In this document: piece after piece, positions 34,231 to 43,059 of the stretch
How positions within the stretch are numbered: position 1 is the first letter of the stretch
How the letters are laid out: each line of letters opens with the position of its first letter
Assembly: GCF_001463745.1 (NCBI RefSeq)
Contig: NZ_BBWJ01000049.1
Location: 1 to 64,000, forward strand
Direction: 5' to 3'
Length of the DNA: 64,000 bases
DNA from: Aureimonas sp. AU22
GTDB lineage: Bacteria; Pseudomonadota; Alphaproteobacteria; Rhizobiales; Rhizobiaceae
Notes under the pieces: model-generated
What the model was told of the DNA's origin: nothing
The model's input: only the letters and a program-made list of their open reading frames with translations
The model's database searches: none
Made by a program: the position numbers and the translations under genes

Positions 34231-34512
34231 TGACCTGGACGTCGCCTTGCAGCCAGTGAGGCAAAGCACCGTCCGCCGCTTGCTTACTGGGCGCAGGCGC
34301 TATGGGAGACGGACCCGGACGGGGTCGTGATTGCCGACAGTCCGAGCTGGCTGGCCTATACCGGACAAACCACCGAGGAGTGGCTTGGTTACGGCTAATT
34401 GAACGCAGTCCATCCCGATGATCGCGAATACGCTGAACGGCAATGGCAAGAAGCAGTCGCAGCGGGCAGCCTTGTCGACGCCGAGTTCCGTCTTCGCAGT
34501 CTGATGAGCATC
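34231..34512 (+). pseudogene. PAS-domain remnant with internal stop
   Basis: The frame after a TGA at 34231-34233 encodes ALWETDPDGVVIADSPSWLA, YTGQTTEEWLGYG, then TAA at 34396-34398, then LNAVHPDDREYAERQWQEAV and DAEFRLRS. This is the core of a PAS_3 domain from a sensor kinase; intact relatives read GYGW-LNAVHPDD, so the stop replaces Trp. No N-terminal start or kinase domain remains. It is a decayed fragment. Confidence 0.7.
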
Positions 34513-34533
34513 CGCTCCTGCGCCGTTCGAGCC

Positions 34534-34605
34534 GGAAGCGGACCATTCTTTTTCCACCCGGTCGCGCCGTTTGGGGCTGCGAAGCGGACGCCCGGAAGCG
34601 GTCGG
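34534..34605 (+). repeat. Dispersed repeat family S, copy C, followed by AAGCGGAC unit
   Basis: GGAAGCGGACCATTC then TTTTTCCACCCGGTCG (34534-34564) matches copies A, B and D. It is followed at about 34578 by GAAGCGGACGCCCGGAAGCG, the same unit as at 843. The rest of 34513-34714 holds no gene. Confidence 0.6.
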
Positions 34606-34714
34606 ACGGGTTTCGACCCTTCACGGACTCTTGTCACGCTAATTGATTTACCCACAAGCGAACATTCGGAGGCAGCAACGCTAACCGTAGCTCGCGCTCA
34701 ACGGGTTCCCCCGT

Positions 34715-36295
34715 TCAAAGGCGTTCTACAATCCGGTCTGCAACACGCAGCGCGTTGGCGGTGATGGTGAGCGTCGGGTTCACCGCGCCGATCGAGGGAA
34801 AGAAGCTCGCGTCCGTCACATACAGGTTGTCGATACCGTGCGCCCGGCAGTCGAGATCGAGGACACTCGTATCGGGATCGGTGCCGAAGCGCAGCGTGCC
34901 GGCCTGGTGTGCGGTGCCGCCGATCGGCGTGCTCTTGCCGAGATAAAGCTTGCGGTCCATAAGGTGCGGGTGGATCGCTCCCTTGTCGCAGATATTGCGC
35001 AGCATCTCGCGAAGCGCCCAGTGCCCTTCCATGTTGGTCTGCGTCAGGTCCAGATGCACCTGCCCGTTGCGATAGAAGATGCGGTTCTCGGGCTTCGGCA
35101 GGTCCTCCGAGGTCAGCCAGAAGTCGATCGAGTGCCGGGCGATCCAGTCGAACGGCGTTTCCGGTAGCCAGTGCAGGAAGCCGGGCAGCCCTTCCGCCTC
35201 GATCTGCATCCCGTCCGACTTGCCCACCATCTGGATATGGCCGAGCGGGTACTCGAACGGGTTCAGCGGTGATTTCGCGTGGGCGTGATAGAAGTCGTTG
35301 AGGCCGAGCGTCTTCTGGAACTCCGTCGGGTTCGGGTCCTTAGAGATGGCGAGCACCGTCGCGTTGTTGTGGCGCATGTAGTTGCGCCCGACTTGCCCTG
35401 AGCGGTTGGCGAGTCCCCCCGGATGCTTGTCGTTGCCGGAGCGCAAAAAAAGCAGCGCCGAAGATAGCGAACCGCAGGCCACCACTACGATGTCGCCTTG
35501 GATCGTGTGCGTCCGTCCTTCGATGACTGTTTCGACGCCGGTGACGCTCGTGCCCGCCTCGTTGGTCACGAGGCGTTCGACGTAAGCGTTCTTGAGAAGC
35601 GTCAGGTTTGGGTTGTCGCGCAGCGCGGGATCGACGCAAATAATCTGGCTGTCCGACTTGCCGTTGGTGAGGCTCGGGTAGCCGTCGAACGGGTCGCAGC
35701 GCAGTAGCGGCGAGTGCGGGGTGGCCGCACCCGTCTCGTCCTGATCGAGGAGCGCGCCCATCGGCAGGTGGAAGGGATGCAGTCCCTCGCGCGCCCAGTC
35801 GTCGGAAAGCTGCTGGATGCGCGGCTCGTGCCGGATCGCCTCGTGCTTGTAGCCTTTGCGCGCGGGTGGCTCCGTAGGGTCTTCGCCGCGTGCGCCGCGC
35901 ACCTCGAAAAGCTCTTCGGCCGCTTGGTAGTAGGGTTCGAACTCGTCGTACTTCACCGGCCATTCCGGCGCGATCCCGTCGGGATGGCGCACGTCGTCGA
36001 AGTCCTCGGTGCGCAGCCGGAACAGGACGGCGCCGTAAACCTTGGAATTGCCGCCGACGAAGTAGTGAAGACCTGGTTTGAACTGATCGCCGTTTGATGA
36101 GACCCAAGTCTCGTCAACCTGGTAGCGGCCTTTTGCGAAGACCTCCTCTGTGCTCCAGTTCTCGCGCTCGCGCTTGAGATAGTCGCCGCGCTCGATGAGA
36201 AGAACACGCTTGCCTGTCTGGGCGAGCTTCCAGGCCATGGTCCCACCGCCCGGCCCAGAGCCGACGATCACGACGTCGTAGCGGTCCTCGGTCAT
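34715..36295 (-). CDS. GMC-family FAD-dependent oxidoreductase
   Basis: 526 residues. FAD-binding YDVVIVGSGPGGGTMAWKLA and LLIERG open the protein. The middle has VACGSLSSALLFLRSG. The C-terminus carries the GMC active-site region GGTAHQAGTLRFGTDPDTSV (His) and DNLYVTDASFFPSIGAVNPT (His replaced by Asn/Pro-type ending as in many family members). It oxidises an alcohol or sugar hydroxyl. GGAG lies eight bases before ATG 36295. It is divergent from the DoxX-cupin-SMP-30-VOC operon, suggesting one pathway. Confidence 0.88.
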   Translation of the reverse strand: MTEDRYDVVIVGSGPGGGTMAWKLAQTGKRVLLIERGDYLKRERENWSTEEVFAKGRYQVDETWVSSNGDQFKPGLHYFVGGNSKVYGAVLFRLRTEDFDDVRHPDGIAPEWPVKYDEFEPYYQAAEELFEVRGARGEDPTEPPARKGYKHEAIRHEPRIQQLSDDWAREGLHPFHLPMGALLDQDETGAATPHSPLLRCDPFDGYPSLTNGKSDSQIICVDPALRDNPNLTLLKNAYVERLVTNEAGTSVTGVETVIEGRTHTIQGDIVVVACGSLSSALLFLRSGNDKHPGGLANRSGQVGRNYMRHNNATVLAISKDPNPTEFQKTLGLNDFYHAHAKSPLNPFEYPLGHIQMVGKSDGMQIEAEGLPGFLHWLPETPFDWIARHSIDFWLTSEDLPKPENRIFYRNGQVHLDLTQTNMEGHWALREMLRNICDKGAIHPHLMDRKLYLGKSTPIGGTAHQAGTLRFGTDPDTSVLDLDCRAHGIDNLYVTDASFFPSIGAVNPTLTITANALRVADRIVERL

Positions 36296-36446
36296 TCCCT
36301 GTGCTCCTGCCTGCTCCGAGTTGCGGCTAAAGACTAGGCACAGCAGATCGTTCCTCCATCTTCGTCCTCGAAGGGCGGGAACTCGACGGAACGGCGTGCC
36401 GTATCTCCTCGAAACCCGGAAACCGCAGCCAGGACCGCCTGCCACC

Positions 36447-36917
36447 ATGACGTTCGAGATCCTCGTCGCTATCCTGACGCGCCTGTTGCTGGTCCTCTTG
36501 TTCCTGCCGTTCAGCGCCCTGGACAAGGTGCTGAACTTCGCAGATGCGACGAAACAGGCCGGCCAGGCCACGAGCAACCGCACGCTGGCGAAAGCGCTGA
36601 TCCTCACCGGGCTCTTCGTTGAGGTGGTGATGTCGCTGGGCGTCCTGACAGGCGTGGCCGACCGGCTCGCCGCCTTTCTCCTAGCTGGCTACTGCGCGGT
36701 CACCGCCATCCTGTTCAAACAGTTCTGGCGCGCGCCCGACTTCCGGTTACGCGGCCCGTCGAAGGGTCGCGAGACCATGTGGGACTTTCTCAAGAACTTC
36801 GCCGTCGCCGGCGGCTTCCTGCTCGTCACGTTCGGCACGCAGGCGGACGATGTCGGCGCCTTCTTCGCCGATCCGCTTTCGTCAACGAACCCCTACTCCA
36901 TCGGAACCACACCATGA
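36447..36917 (+). CDS. DoxX-family membrane protein
   Basis: 156 residues with four hydrophobic segments: ILTRLLLVLLFLPFSALDKV, LAKALILTGLFVEVVMSLGV, LAAFLLAGYCAVTAILF and NFAVAGGFLLVTFG. This is the DoxX four-helix layout. Its role is possibly membrane redox partner of the neighbouring oxidoreductase. Its TGA overlaps the cupin ATG (ATGA). Confidence 0.78.
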   Translation: MTFEILVAILTRLLLVLLFLPFSALDKVLNFADATKQAGQATSNRTLAKALILTGLFVEVVMSLGVLTGVADRLAAFLLAGYCAVTAILFKQFWRAPDFRLRGPSKGRETMWDFLKNFAVAGGFLLVTFGTQADDVGAFFADPLSSTNPYSIGTTP

Positions 36918-37360
36918 GCGACAGCAAGCCGACCGTCCCCTACTGGCATCTCTACACGGACGACGACGGTGTCAGCCGCCAGAAGCGTTGCGAGATGACC
37001 GAGTTCGAACTCAAGAGCATGCAGCCGCCCGCCGCCCCGCAGTGGCAGGGCGAGAAGTATCATGACGGCATGAGCGTGATGGTTACCGTCCAGCCTGTCG
37101 GCTGGGAGGGCGCCTGGCATGAGAACCCCTCGCCGCAATGGATCATCCCGCTCTCGGGTCGCTGGTATGTGGAGAGCATGGACGGGATGCGGGTCGAGAT
37201 GGGACCGGGGGAGATGTCGTTCGGCGAAGACCAGGGTACCACAGAGCGAGACGGACGAGTGGGGCACATGTCGGGCACGGTGGGCGACGAGCCGGCGGTC
37301 CTCATGGTGGTGCAGTTTGACTCGAAGCGCGAGCGGACGACGATGTGCCGTTTCCGCTGA
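36914..37360 (+). CDS. Cupin-like protein
   Basis: 148 residues. A beta-barrel cupin pattern is visible: GAWHENPSPQWIIPLSGRWY, VESMDGMRVEMGPGEMSFGE and a GHMSGTVGDEPAVLMVVQF final strand. A metal-binding His is plausible in WHEN. No signal peptide. Coupled to DoxX upstream and overlapping the SMP-30 start by 16 bases. Function unknown within the carbohydrate/lactone cluster. Confidence 0.7.
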   Translation: MSDSKPTVPYWHLYTDDDGVSRQKRCEMTEFELKSMQPPAAPQWQGEKYHDGMSVMVTVQPVGWEGAWHENPSPQWIIPLSGRWYVESMDGMRVEMGPGEMSFGEDQGTTERDGRVGHMSGTVGDEPAVLMVVQFDSKRERTTMCRFR

Positions 37361-38305
37361 ACTCCGGCGTCCCGGATGCAGGGCTCAAGGTCGCGGACTT
37401 TCGCTTCGAAGCTGTCGAGCCCGAGTTCGATAGACTGACCCTTTCCAACGCTCCGGTCGAGGTTCTGGCGACTGGCTTTCGCTGGATCGAGGGCCTCGTC
37501 TGGATGGGCGATTGGGCGACGCTCCTGTTCCAGGACCTGCCGCGCGGACGCACGATGAGCTGGAGCGAGCGTGGTGGCCTCGCGGTCTGGCGCGAACCGT
37601 CGGGCAACGCCAACGGGCAGGCACGCGACAGGCAGGGTCGTGTCGTCGCCTGCGTCAATCTCGAGCGCGCCCTCGTGCGGATCGAGCATGACGGCACCGT
37701 CACCCGGCTCGCCACGCATTTTGAGGGCCGGCGCCTCAACTCGCCCAACGACGTCGTGGTCATGAGCGATGGGTCCATCTGGTTCACCGATCCACCCTAC
37801 GGCATCGCGAACGACTACGAGGGCGTGCGGCAGGAACCTGAGCTGCCCCCCACCATCTACCGGCTCGATCCGGCTTCGGGCGATCTCGCAGCCGTCAGGC
37901 GCGACTTCGCCGGGCCGAACGGTCTCGCCTTCTCACCCGACGAGCGGCTTCTCTATGTCGCTGAAACGGGCGATCAGACCCACCCCGATCCGGTCCAGGT
38001 GTTGCGCGTGTGCGATGTCTCGGACGACGGGCTCTCGCTCGGGCCCTCGCGCGACCTCGCCAAGGTCCGGCCCGGCTACACGGACGGCATGGCGGTGGAC
38101 GAGGCGGGGCGCATCTGGTCCAGCGCGGGCGACGGCGTCCATTGCCTGCGTCCTGACGGCCGGCTCCTCGGGCGCATCCGTCTGGGGCTGACCGTGTCGA
38201 ACCTCGCCTTCGGCGGCGGGGCCCCATCTCAACCGACTCTTCATCGGGGCGAGCCACACGCTGATGGCCGTGTTCCTGAACACGCGGGGCGCGCGCTGGC
38301 CATGA
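37345..38305 (+). pseudogene. SMP-30/gluconolactonase-family protein (2), frameshifted near its 3' end
   Basis: From GTG 37345 the frame encodes a lactonase: FRWIEGLVWMGDWATLLFQD, LNSPNDVVVMSDGSIWFTDP, GPNGLAFSPDERLLYVAETG, YTDGMAVDEAGRIWSS and TVSNLAFGG. At the G/C run 38216-38225 the frame shifts. The expected C-terminus, HLNRLFIGASHTLMAVFLNT and RGARWP, is encoded in the next frame and ends in TGA 38303-38305, overlapping the VOC start as ATGA. One extra base in GGCGGGGCCCC explains this. As written, the frame runs on into the VOC gene and mimics a fusion. Either a sequencing error, a recent lesion or frameshifting. Confidence 0.82.
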
Positions 38306-39084
38306 GCGATCAACGCATCGTGGCCATTCGGCTCGCCTGCCGGGACGTCGAGGCCACGGTCCGCTTCTACAGCGTAGCCTTCCGGTGTCGCGAGACGGCG
38401 GGGGAGAACGGCGTACGCGTCCTGCTCCTCGGGGAGCAGCGGTTGGAACTCGTTCACGCAGCGCAGGACGGGGAGCCGGCACCGCCCTCGAACGCCGTCG
38501 CCTTCCAGCACTGCGCCATCGTTGTCCCGGATATGGACAGAGCGATGGAGCATCTGCGAGACGTCGCCGGCTGGACGGCGATCTCGCTCGACGGGCCCGA
38601 ACGCTTACCCGAGGCATCGGGCGGAGCGACAGCGTTCAAGTTCCGCGACCCGGACGGTCATCCGTTGGAGCTCATCGAGTTCCATCCGGGAAAAATTCCC
38701 GCCCCTTGGCGGCATAGCGATCCCACCCCTTTCCTCGGTATCGACCATTCTGCCATCACCGTGTCCGACACCGACCGAGCCGTGTGCTTCTGGCGCAAGC
38801 TCGACTTTGCCGTCACGAACCGGCATGTGAACCGCGGACCCGAGCAGGCACGGATGGACGGGCTTCGGATTCCGAATGCCCTCGTCGAGGTGACGACGCT
38901 CGAGCCGGGCGGCGGCAGTCCGCCCCATCTCGAGCTGCTCCGCTACGCGACCCCCGCCCCCGTGCCTGGCGGGGCCATCGACGGGTCGCCGTTCGCCACG
39001 TCCCTGGTGTTGCATGGTGTCCCGGCCGGGAGCGGCTCGGGTGCGGATCCGGACGGGCACCGCTTCCGCCTCCGGGGCACCTGA
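38302..39084 (+). CDS. VOC-superfamily protein with two glyoxalase-like domains
   Basis: 260 residues. The first VOC module has AIRLACRDVEATVRFYSVAF and FKFRDPDGHPLELIEF (metal His/Glu). The second has GIDHSAITVSDTDRAVCFWR and ends near DPDGHRFRL. Such proteins include dioxygenases, lyases and isomerases; here it is the last gene of the DoxX-cupin-lactonase operon, with its ATG overlapping the lactonase stop. Confidence 0.82.
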   Translation: MSDQRIVAIRLACRDVEATVRFYSVAFRCRETAGENGVRVLLLGEQRLELVHAAQDGEPAPPSNAVAFQHCAIVVPDMDRAMEHLRDVAGWTAISLDGPERLPEASGGATAFKFRDPDGHPLELIEFHPGKIPAPWRHSDPTPFLGIDHSAITVSDTDRAVCFWRKLDFAVTNRHVNRGPEQARMDGLRIPNALVEVTTLEPGGGSPPHLELLRYATPAPVPGGAIDGSPFATSLVLHGVPAGSGSGADPDGHRFRLRGT

Positions 39085-39094
39085 CCGTTCGCCG

Positions 39095-39412
39095 CTACAT
39101 CATCCGAAGATGGAGGTTTCCAAGGATCCAGATCGTTCCTCCAGCCATCAGGGTGATGATCAGAGTAGTGAAGAGGATCAATTGGAGGTCGTCGCGTGTC
39201 GAGCGTTGCAGGCCGATATGTAGGAAGAAGCGGAAGTGAACGACGACCTGCGCGAGCGCAGCGGCGCCGATCGCGATGTATGCCGTCGAGGACGTCATCC
39301 CGACCGCACTGACAAGGAACGCGAGGGACGTCAGCGCAACCGCCGCGACGAACCCGACAACGTACGATCTCAGTTCGCGACGCTTCTCCTGCTCGTGCTC
39401 ACCCGTGGTCAT
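39095..39412 (-). CDS. cyoD: Cytochrome bo3 quinol oxidase subunit IV
   Basis: 105 residues with three membrane segments: YVVGFVAAVALTSLAFLVSA, AYIAIGAAALAQVVVHFRFF and LFTTLIITLMAGGTIWILGN. The RSYVVGF and HFRFFLHI signatures match CyoD. Its ATG overlaps the cyoC stop (ATGA). Last gene of the operon. Confidence 0.93.
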   Translation of the reverse strand: MTTGEHEQEKRRELRSYVVGFVAAVALTSLAFLVSAVGMTSSTAYIAIGAAALAQVVVHFRFFLHIGLQRSTRDDLQLILFTTLIITLMAGGTIWILGNLHLRMM

Positions 39413-40035
39413 GCCAGTCCCCCGAGGTAGACGACCGAGAAGATGAAGATCCAGACGACGTCGAGGAGATGCCAGAACAGGGACAAACGCATGATGCGCA
39501 GCTTGACCTCGGACCGCAGCCCGAAGACCGCGACTTGGACGATCGACAGGATCAGCCAGACGCAGCCCGCGGCCACATGCAGGCCGTGCGTGGACACGAG
39601 CGCGTAAAAGCTCGACAGCCAGCCGCTGCGTTGCGGCGTCGCCCCGTCCGACGCCATCTTGACGAAGTCGCGGACCTCCAATCCGAGAAAGACGAGACCG
39701 AGTACGAGGGTGACGCCCAGCCAAGCGTAGAGCCGCGACGGTGCCTCATCGTACTTCATGGCGATCGACGCCATGCCCATGGTGAAGCTCGACAGCAGCA
39801 GGACGCCGGTCTCCAGCGCAGCAGAGGACAGCTCGAACACGTCGCGCGGTCCCGGCCCCCCGTCGGTCGCGCCGAGCATGGAGGCGTAGGTGGCGAACAG
39901 AAGAGCGAACAGGACAAGGTCGCTCATCAGGAAGACCCAGAAGCCGAAGAGCGTCTCTTCCGCCTGGCGGTGGGTTTCCGGATCGGTATGGCCGAGGTTT
40001 AGGCCAGGATGGCGGTGTTGGGACAGGAGGCTCAT
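39409..40035 (-). CDS. cyoC: Cytochrome bo3 quinol oxidase subunit III
   Basis: 208 residues, five membrane helices as in CyoC. Key segments are TLFGFWVFLMSDLVLFALLF (conserved Glu replaced by Asp in the helix region), YDEAPSRLYAWLGVTLVLG and VSTHGLHVAAGCVWLI. Start at 40035 overlaps the cyoB stop as ATGA. Confidence 0.93.
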   Translation of the reverse strand: MSLLSQHRHPGLNLGHTDPETHRQAEETLFGFWVFLMSDLVLFALLFATYASMLGATDGGPGPRDVFELSSAALETGVLLLSSFTMGMASIAMKYDEAPSRLYAWLGVTLVLGLVFLGLEVRDFVKMASDGATPQRSGWLSSFYALVSTHGLHVAAGCVWLILSIVQVAVFGLRSEVKLRIMRLSLFWHLLDVVWIFIFSVVYLGGLA

Positions 40036-42098
40036 GCGGCTGCCGCCTCCGCGAGGCCGCGGTTCTCGGAGGTCGTCTCGGTCTCGCGGTCGGATCGCGG
40101 AAGCGTGCGCACGAGGGCCAGCCAAGCCTCATCCTGTCGCCGGACCTCGTCGGCGGGAATGACACGCATGGTGTCGAGAACGAAGGACCTCGCAACGATC
40201 GCGCCGACTGCTGCCAGGACGCCGACGCCGGCGAGCCACCAGATGTACCAGACGAGACCGAAGGCGGCGGCGGCCAGAGACAGGCCGAAGACGACGCCCG
40301 TCATCGAGTTCTTCGGCAACCCGATGTCCGAATAGATGCGATGGTCGGGATAGGCGGTGCCGTCCTCCTTGGCGGCGTGGAAGGCGTCGCGGGCATCGAC
40401 GATCGGCAGGACCGCGAAGTTGTACTCGGGCACCGGGCACGGGATGCCCCATTCCAGCGTCCGCCCGTTCCACGGGTCCCCGCCGGGAACGGCGAGGTCT
40501 TCGCGGCGGCGGATGGAGACGACGAGCTGTACGACGAGGCTCGCCAGCGCGGCCAGCAGGAACAGGGCACCGATCCCGGCGACGATCGTGAACGGCAGGT
40601 AGTCGGCCTCGAAGAACTCCTGCGTGCGGCGTGGCATGCCCATCAGCCCGAGCGGGTAGAGCGGCAGGAAGGCGAGGCAGAAACCCGTGACCCAGCATCC
40701 GAAGGAGACCCGTCCCCACCACTCGTCGAGCCGGAAGCCGAAGGCCTTCGGGAACCAGTAGGTGTAGGCCGCGATCATCCCGTAGAGGAGGCCTGGGATC
40801 AGCATGTTGTGGAAGTGGGCGACCAGAAACACCGAGTTGTGGACCTGGAAGTCGACGGCCGGGTTGGCCAGCAGGATGCCCGTGAGCCCGCCTATGGTGA
40901 AGAGGACCATGAAGGCCAAAGCATAGAGCATCGGCACGGTGAAGCGTACCCGGCCCCAGGCCATGGTCAGGATCCAGTCGAAGATCTTCACCCCTGTCGG
41001 AATGCCGATCGTCATCGTGGCGATCCCGAACACGGCGTTGAGGTCCGCGCTCTGTCCCATCGTGAAGAAGTGGTGCACCCAGACCGTGAAGGAGAGGACG
41101 GCGATGCACATGGTGGCAATGATCAGGGAATCGTAGCCGTAGAGGATTTTGGACGAGAAGTTGGAGATCACCTGCGAGTAGACGCCGAAAGCCGGCAGAA
41201 TGAGGATGTAGACCTCCGGGTGCCCGAACAGCCAGAACAGGTTGGCGAAGTTCATCATGTTGCCGCCCCCGTCGTTCGTGAAGAAGTGGGTGCCGACGTA
41301 GCGGTCGAGGGCGAGGAGCCCGGTCGCCACGGTCAGCGGCGGCAGGGCGAAGATCATCAGGATGGCGGTGCACAGCGACGTCCAGCAGAAGAGCGGCATG
41401 CGGAACGGGTTCATGCCGCCGCACCGCTTCTTGTAGATCGTCACCGCGACGTTGATGCCCGTCATGGTCGAGGCGAGCGACCCGAGCGTCACCGCGAAGA
41501 TCCAGTAGTCCGGCCCAACGCCCGGATTGAAGGTCGCATCCGTGTAGGGCGGGTAGCCGCTCCATCCGCCGGTCGAGAACTTGCCGATCACGAGCGAGAC
41601 CATCATCAGGCCGGCGCCGCCTGCGGTCAGCCAGAGCGAGATCGAGTTCAGGAGTGGAAACGAGACATCGCGCGCGCCGAGCTGAAGCGGCAGAGCGAAG
41701 TTGATGATCCCCGTCAGGAACGGCATTGCCATGAAGAAGATCATGATCGAGCCGTGGGTCGAGAAGAGCTGGGCGAAGTGCTCTGGGGGAAGATAGCCCG
41801 GATTGTCGAAGGCGATCGCCTGCTGGGCCCGCATCATCGAGCCCTCGACGACGGCCCGCGAGAGCATCACCAGGGCGATCACGACGTACATGATGCCGAT
41901 CTTCTTGTGGTCGAGACTGGTCAGCCACTCGCGCCAGAGCCAGCCCCAGCGGCCGAGCCAGGTCAGAAGGGTCGCGACCGCGATCGCCCCCACGACGACC
42001 AGCGACGCCGCGGCCGTCGCGATGCCGCTGTAGAAGGGCAAGGCGTCGTAGGACAGACGCCCGAAGACGAGCGGCCACCAGCCTTCAACGGTCGGCAT
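40032..42098 (-). CDS. cyoB: Cytochrome bo3 quinol oxidase subunit I
   Basis: 688 residues, normal for CyoB. Haem and copper ligands are present: His in STHGSIMIFF (low-spin haem), FGHPEVYILILPAFG (CuB His cross-linked to Tyr, D-channel Glu), VWVHHFFTMG (CuB His pair) and VAHFHNMLI (haem ligands). The D-channel entrance and K-channel elements are in the expected places. It catalyses four-electron reduction of O2 by ubiquinol with proton pumping. Overlaps cyoA by 14 bases and cyoC by 4. Confidence 0.95.
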   Translation of the reverse strand: MPTVEGWWPLVFGRLSYDALPFYSGIATAAASLVVVGAIAVATLLTWLGRWGWLWREWLTSLDHKKIGIMYVVIALVMLSRAVVEGSMMRAQQAIAFDNPGYLPPEHFAQLFSTHGSIMIFFMAMPFLTGIINFALPLQLGARDVSFPLLNSISLWLTAGGAGLMMVSLVIGKFSTGGWSGYPPYTDATFNPGVGPDYWIFAVTLGSLASTMTGINVAVTIYKKRCGGMNPFRMPLFCWTSLCTAILMIFALPPLTVATGLLALDRYVGTHFFTNDGGGNMMNFANLFWLFGHPEVYILILPAFGVYSQVISNFSSKILYGYDSLIIATMCIAVLSFTVWVHHFFTMGQSADLNAVFGIATMTIGIPTGVKIFDWILTMAWGRVRFTVPMLYALAFMVLFTIGGLTGILLANPAVDFQVHNSVFLVAHFHNMLIPGLLYGMIAAYTYWFPKAFGFRLDEWWGRVSFGCWVTGFCLAFLPLYPLGLMGMPRRTQEFFEADYLPFTIVAGIGALFLLAALASLVVQLVVSIRRREDLAVPGGDPWNGRTLEWGIPCPVPEYNFAVLPIVDARDAFHAAKEDGTAYPDHRIYSDIGLPKNSMTGVVFGLSLAAAAFGLVWYIWWLAGVGVLAAVGAIVARSFVLDTMRVIPADEVRRQDEAWLALVRTLPRSDRETETTSENRGLAEAAAA

Positions 42099-43059
42099 GG
42101 GCGTGTCCCTCGCTCGGGTGGGTCTCGGCTTCGGCGCGCTCGTGCCGATGGGCGGAATCCGGCCGGTATCTCGCGACGACGGTGGTGAAGAGATTCGGAT
42201 CGACGCCGGAGAAGATCAGGCCCTTGCCCGGGTCGAAGTCGAACTTGGATCGTAGGTCCGCGAGCTTGCCCTTCTGGGAGACGATCGCGTAGGCACCCTC
42301 GTCGAGCGGGCGGCCAACGACCTTCGCACTCGCGATCCAGCGGTCGAAGTCCGCCTCCGGCATGGCGAGCGCGTCGAACTTCTGGTTCTGGAAGCCGAAG
42401 CCATTGAACTGTGTGTTCTGACCGAGAAGCACGCCCGGCCGGTCGGCCAGAAGGTTGAGCTCCGTCACCATGCCGGCCATCGCATAGATCTGGCTGCCGA
42501 GCGCCGGGATCATGAAGGATTGCATCACCGTGTCGCTCGTCAGCCGGAAGCGCACCGGGCGATCGATGGGCAGCGCCAGGACACCGACGCTCGCGACGTT
42601 CTCTTCGGGATAGACGAACAGCCATTTGTAATCGAGGCCGATGACCTCGACCTCAAGGGGCGTCTTATCGGACGGGATCGCGGCATAGGGATCGAGCGAG
42701 CGCGCCTTGCCGGCGATCAGCGTCGCCAGGATGCAGACCAGAACGATCGGGACCCCCCAGACGAGAATCTCCAGCGGCCAGGAGAACTGCCAGGTCGGGC
42801 GATAGACGGCATTCTTTGCCGTGCGCCGGAAGCGCCAGGCAACGAACGGCACGAGCACGATGGCAGGCACCACCACGATCATCATCCAGCCGATGATCTC
42901 GAAGAACAGGTCCCGCTGCGTGGCCGCGACGGGTCCGTGAGGATCGAGGAAGCTGATGCCGGATCCGCAGCCCGCCAGAAGCGCGAGCGGGATGATGGCG
43001 GCTAGGCGTGCCGCACCATGCCGAACGGATCGAGCAGCTTGCGGACTAGAGGTCGGCAT
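42085..43059 (-). CDS. cyoA: Cytochrome bo3 quinol oxidase subunit II
   Basis: 324 residues. Lipoprotein signal with lipobox LLAGC at about residue 31, two membrane helices, then the cupredoxin domain (LDYKWLFVYPEENVASVGVL, FRLTSDTVMQSFMIPALG). The CuA ligand motif of cytochrome c oxidases is absent (GQNTQFNGFGFQNQKF instead), which identifies a quinol oxidase. A His-rich tail (HRHERAEAETHPSEGHAHAD) is unusual. Overlaps the GH15 stop and the cyoB start by 14 bases each. Confidence 0.93.
   Translation of the reverse strand: MPTSSPQAARSVRHGAARLAAIIPLALLAGCGSGISFLDPHGPVAATQRDLFFEIIGWMMIVVVPAIVLVPFVAWRFRRTAKNAVYRPTWQFSWPLEILVWGVPIVLVCILATLIAGKARSLDPYAAIPSDKTPLEVEVIGLDYKWLFVYPEENVASVGVLALPIDRPVRFRLTSDTVMQSFMIPALGSQIYAMAGMVTELNLLADRPGVLLGQNTQFNGFGFQNQKFDALAMPEADFDRWIASAKVVGRPLDEGAYAIVSQKGKLADLRSKFDFDPGKGLIFSGVDPNLFTTVVARYRPDSAHRHERAEAETHPSEGHAHADR

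Noticed and set aside
37345-39084. Single SMP-30-VOC fusion protein
   Set aside because: The lactonase C-terminus and stop exist in the neighbouring frame, with an ATGA overlap to the VOC start, so a frameshift explains the long frame better.
40341-42188. 615-codon plus-strand open frame
   Set aside because: Antisense to cyoB; composition is Glu/Arg/His-rich as expected from the complement of membrane-protein codons.
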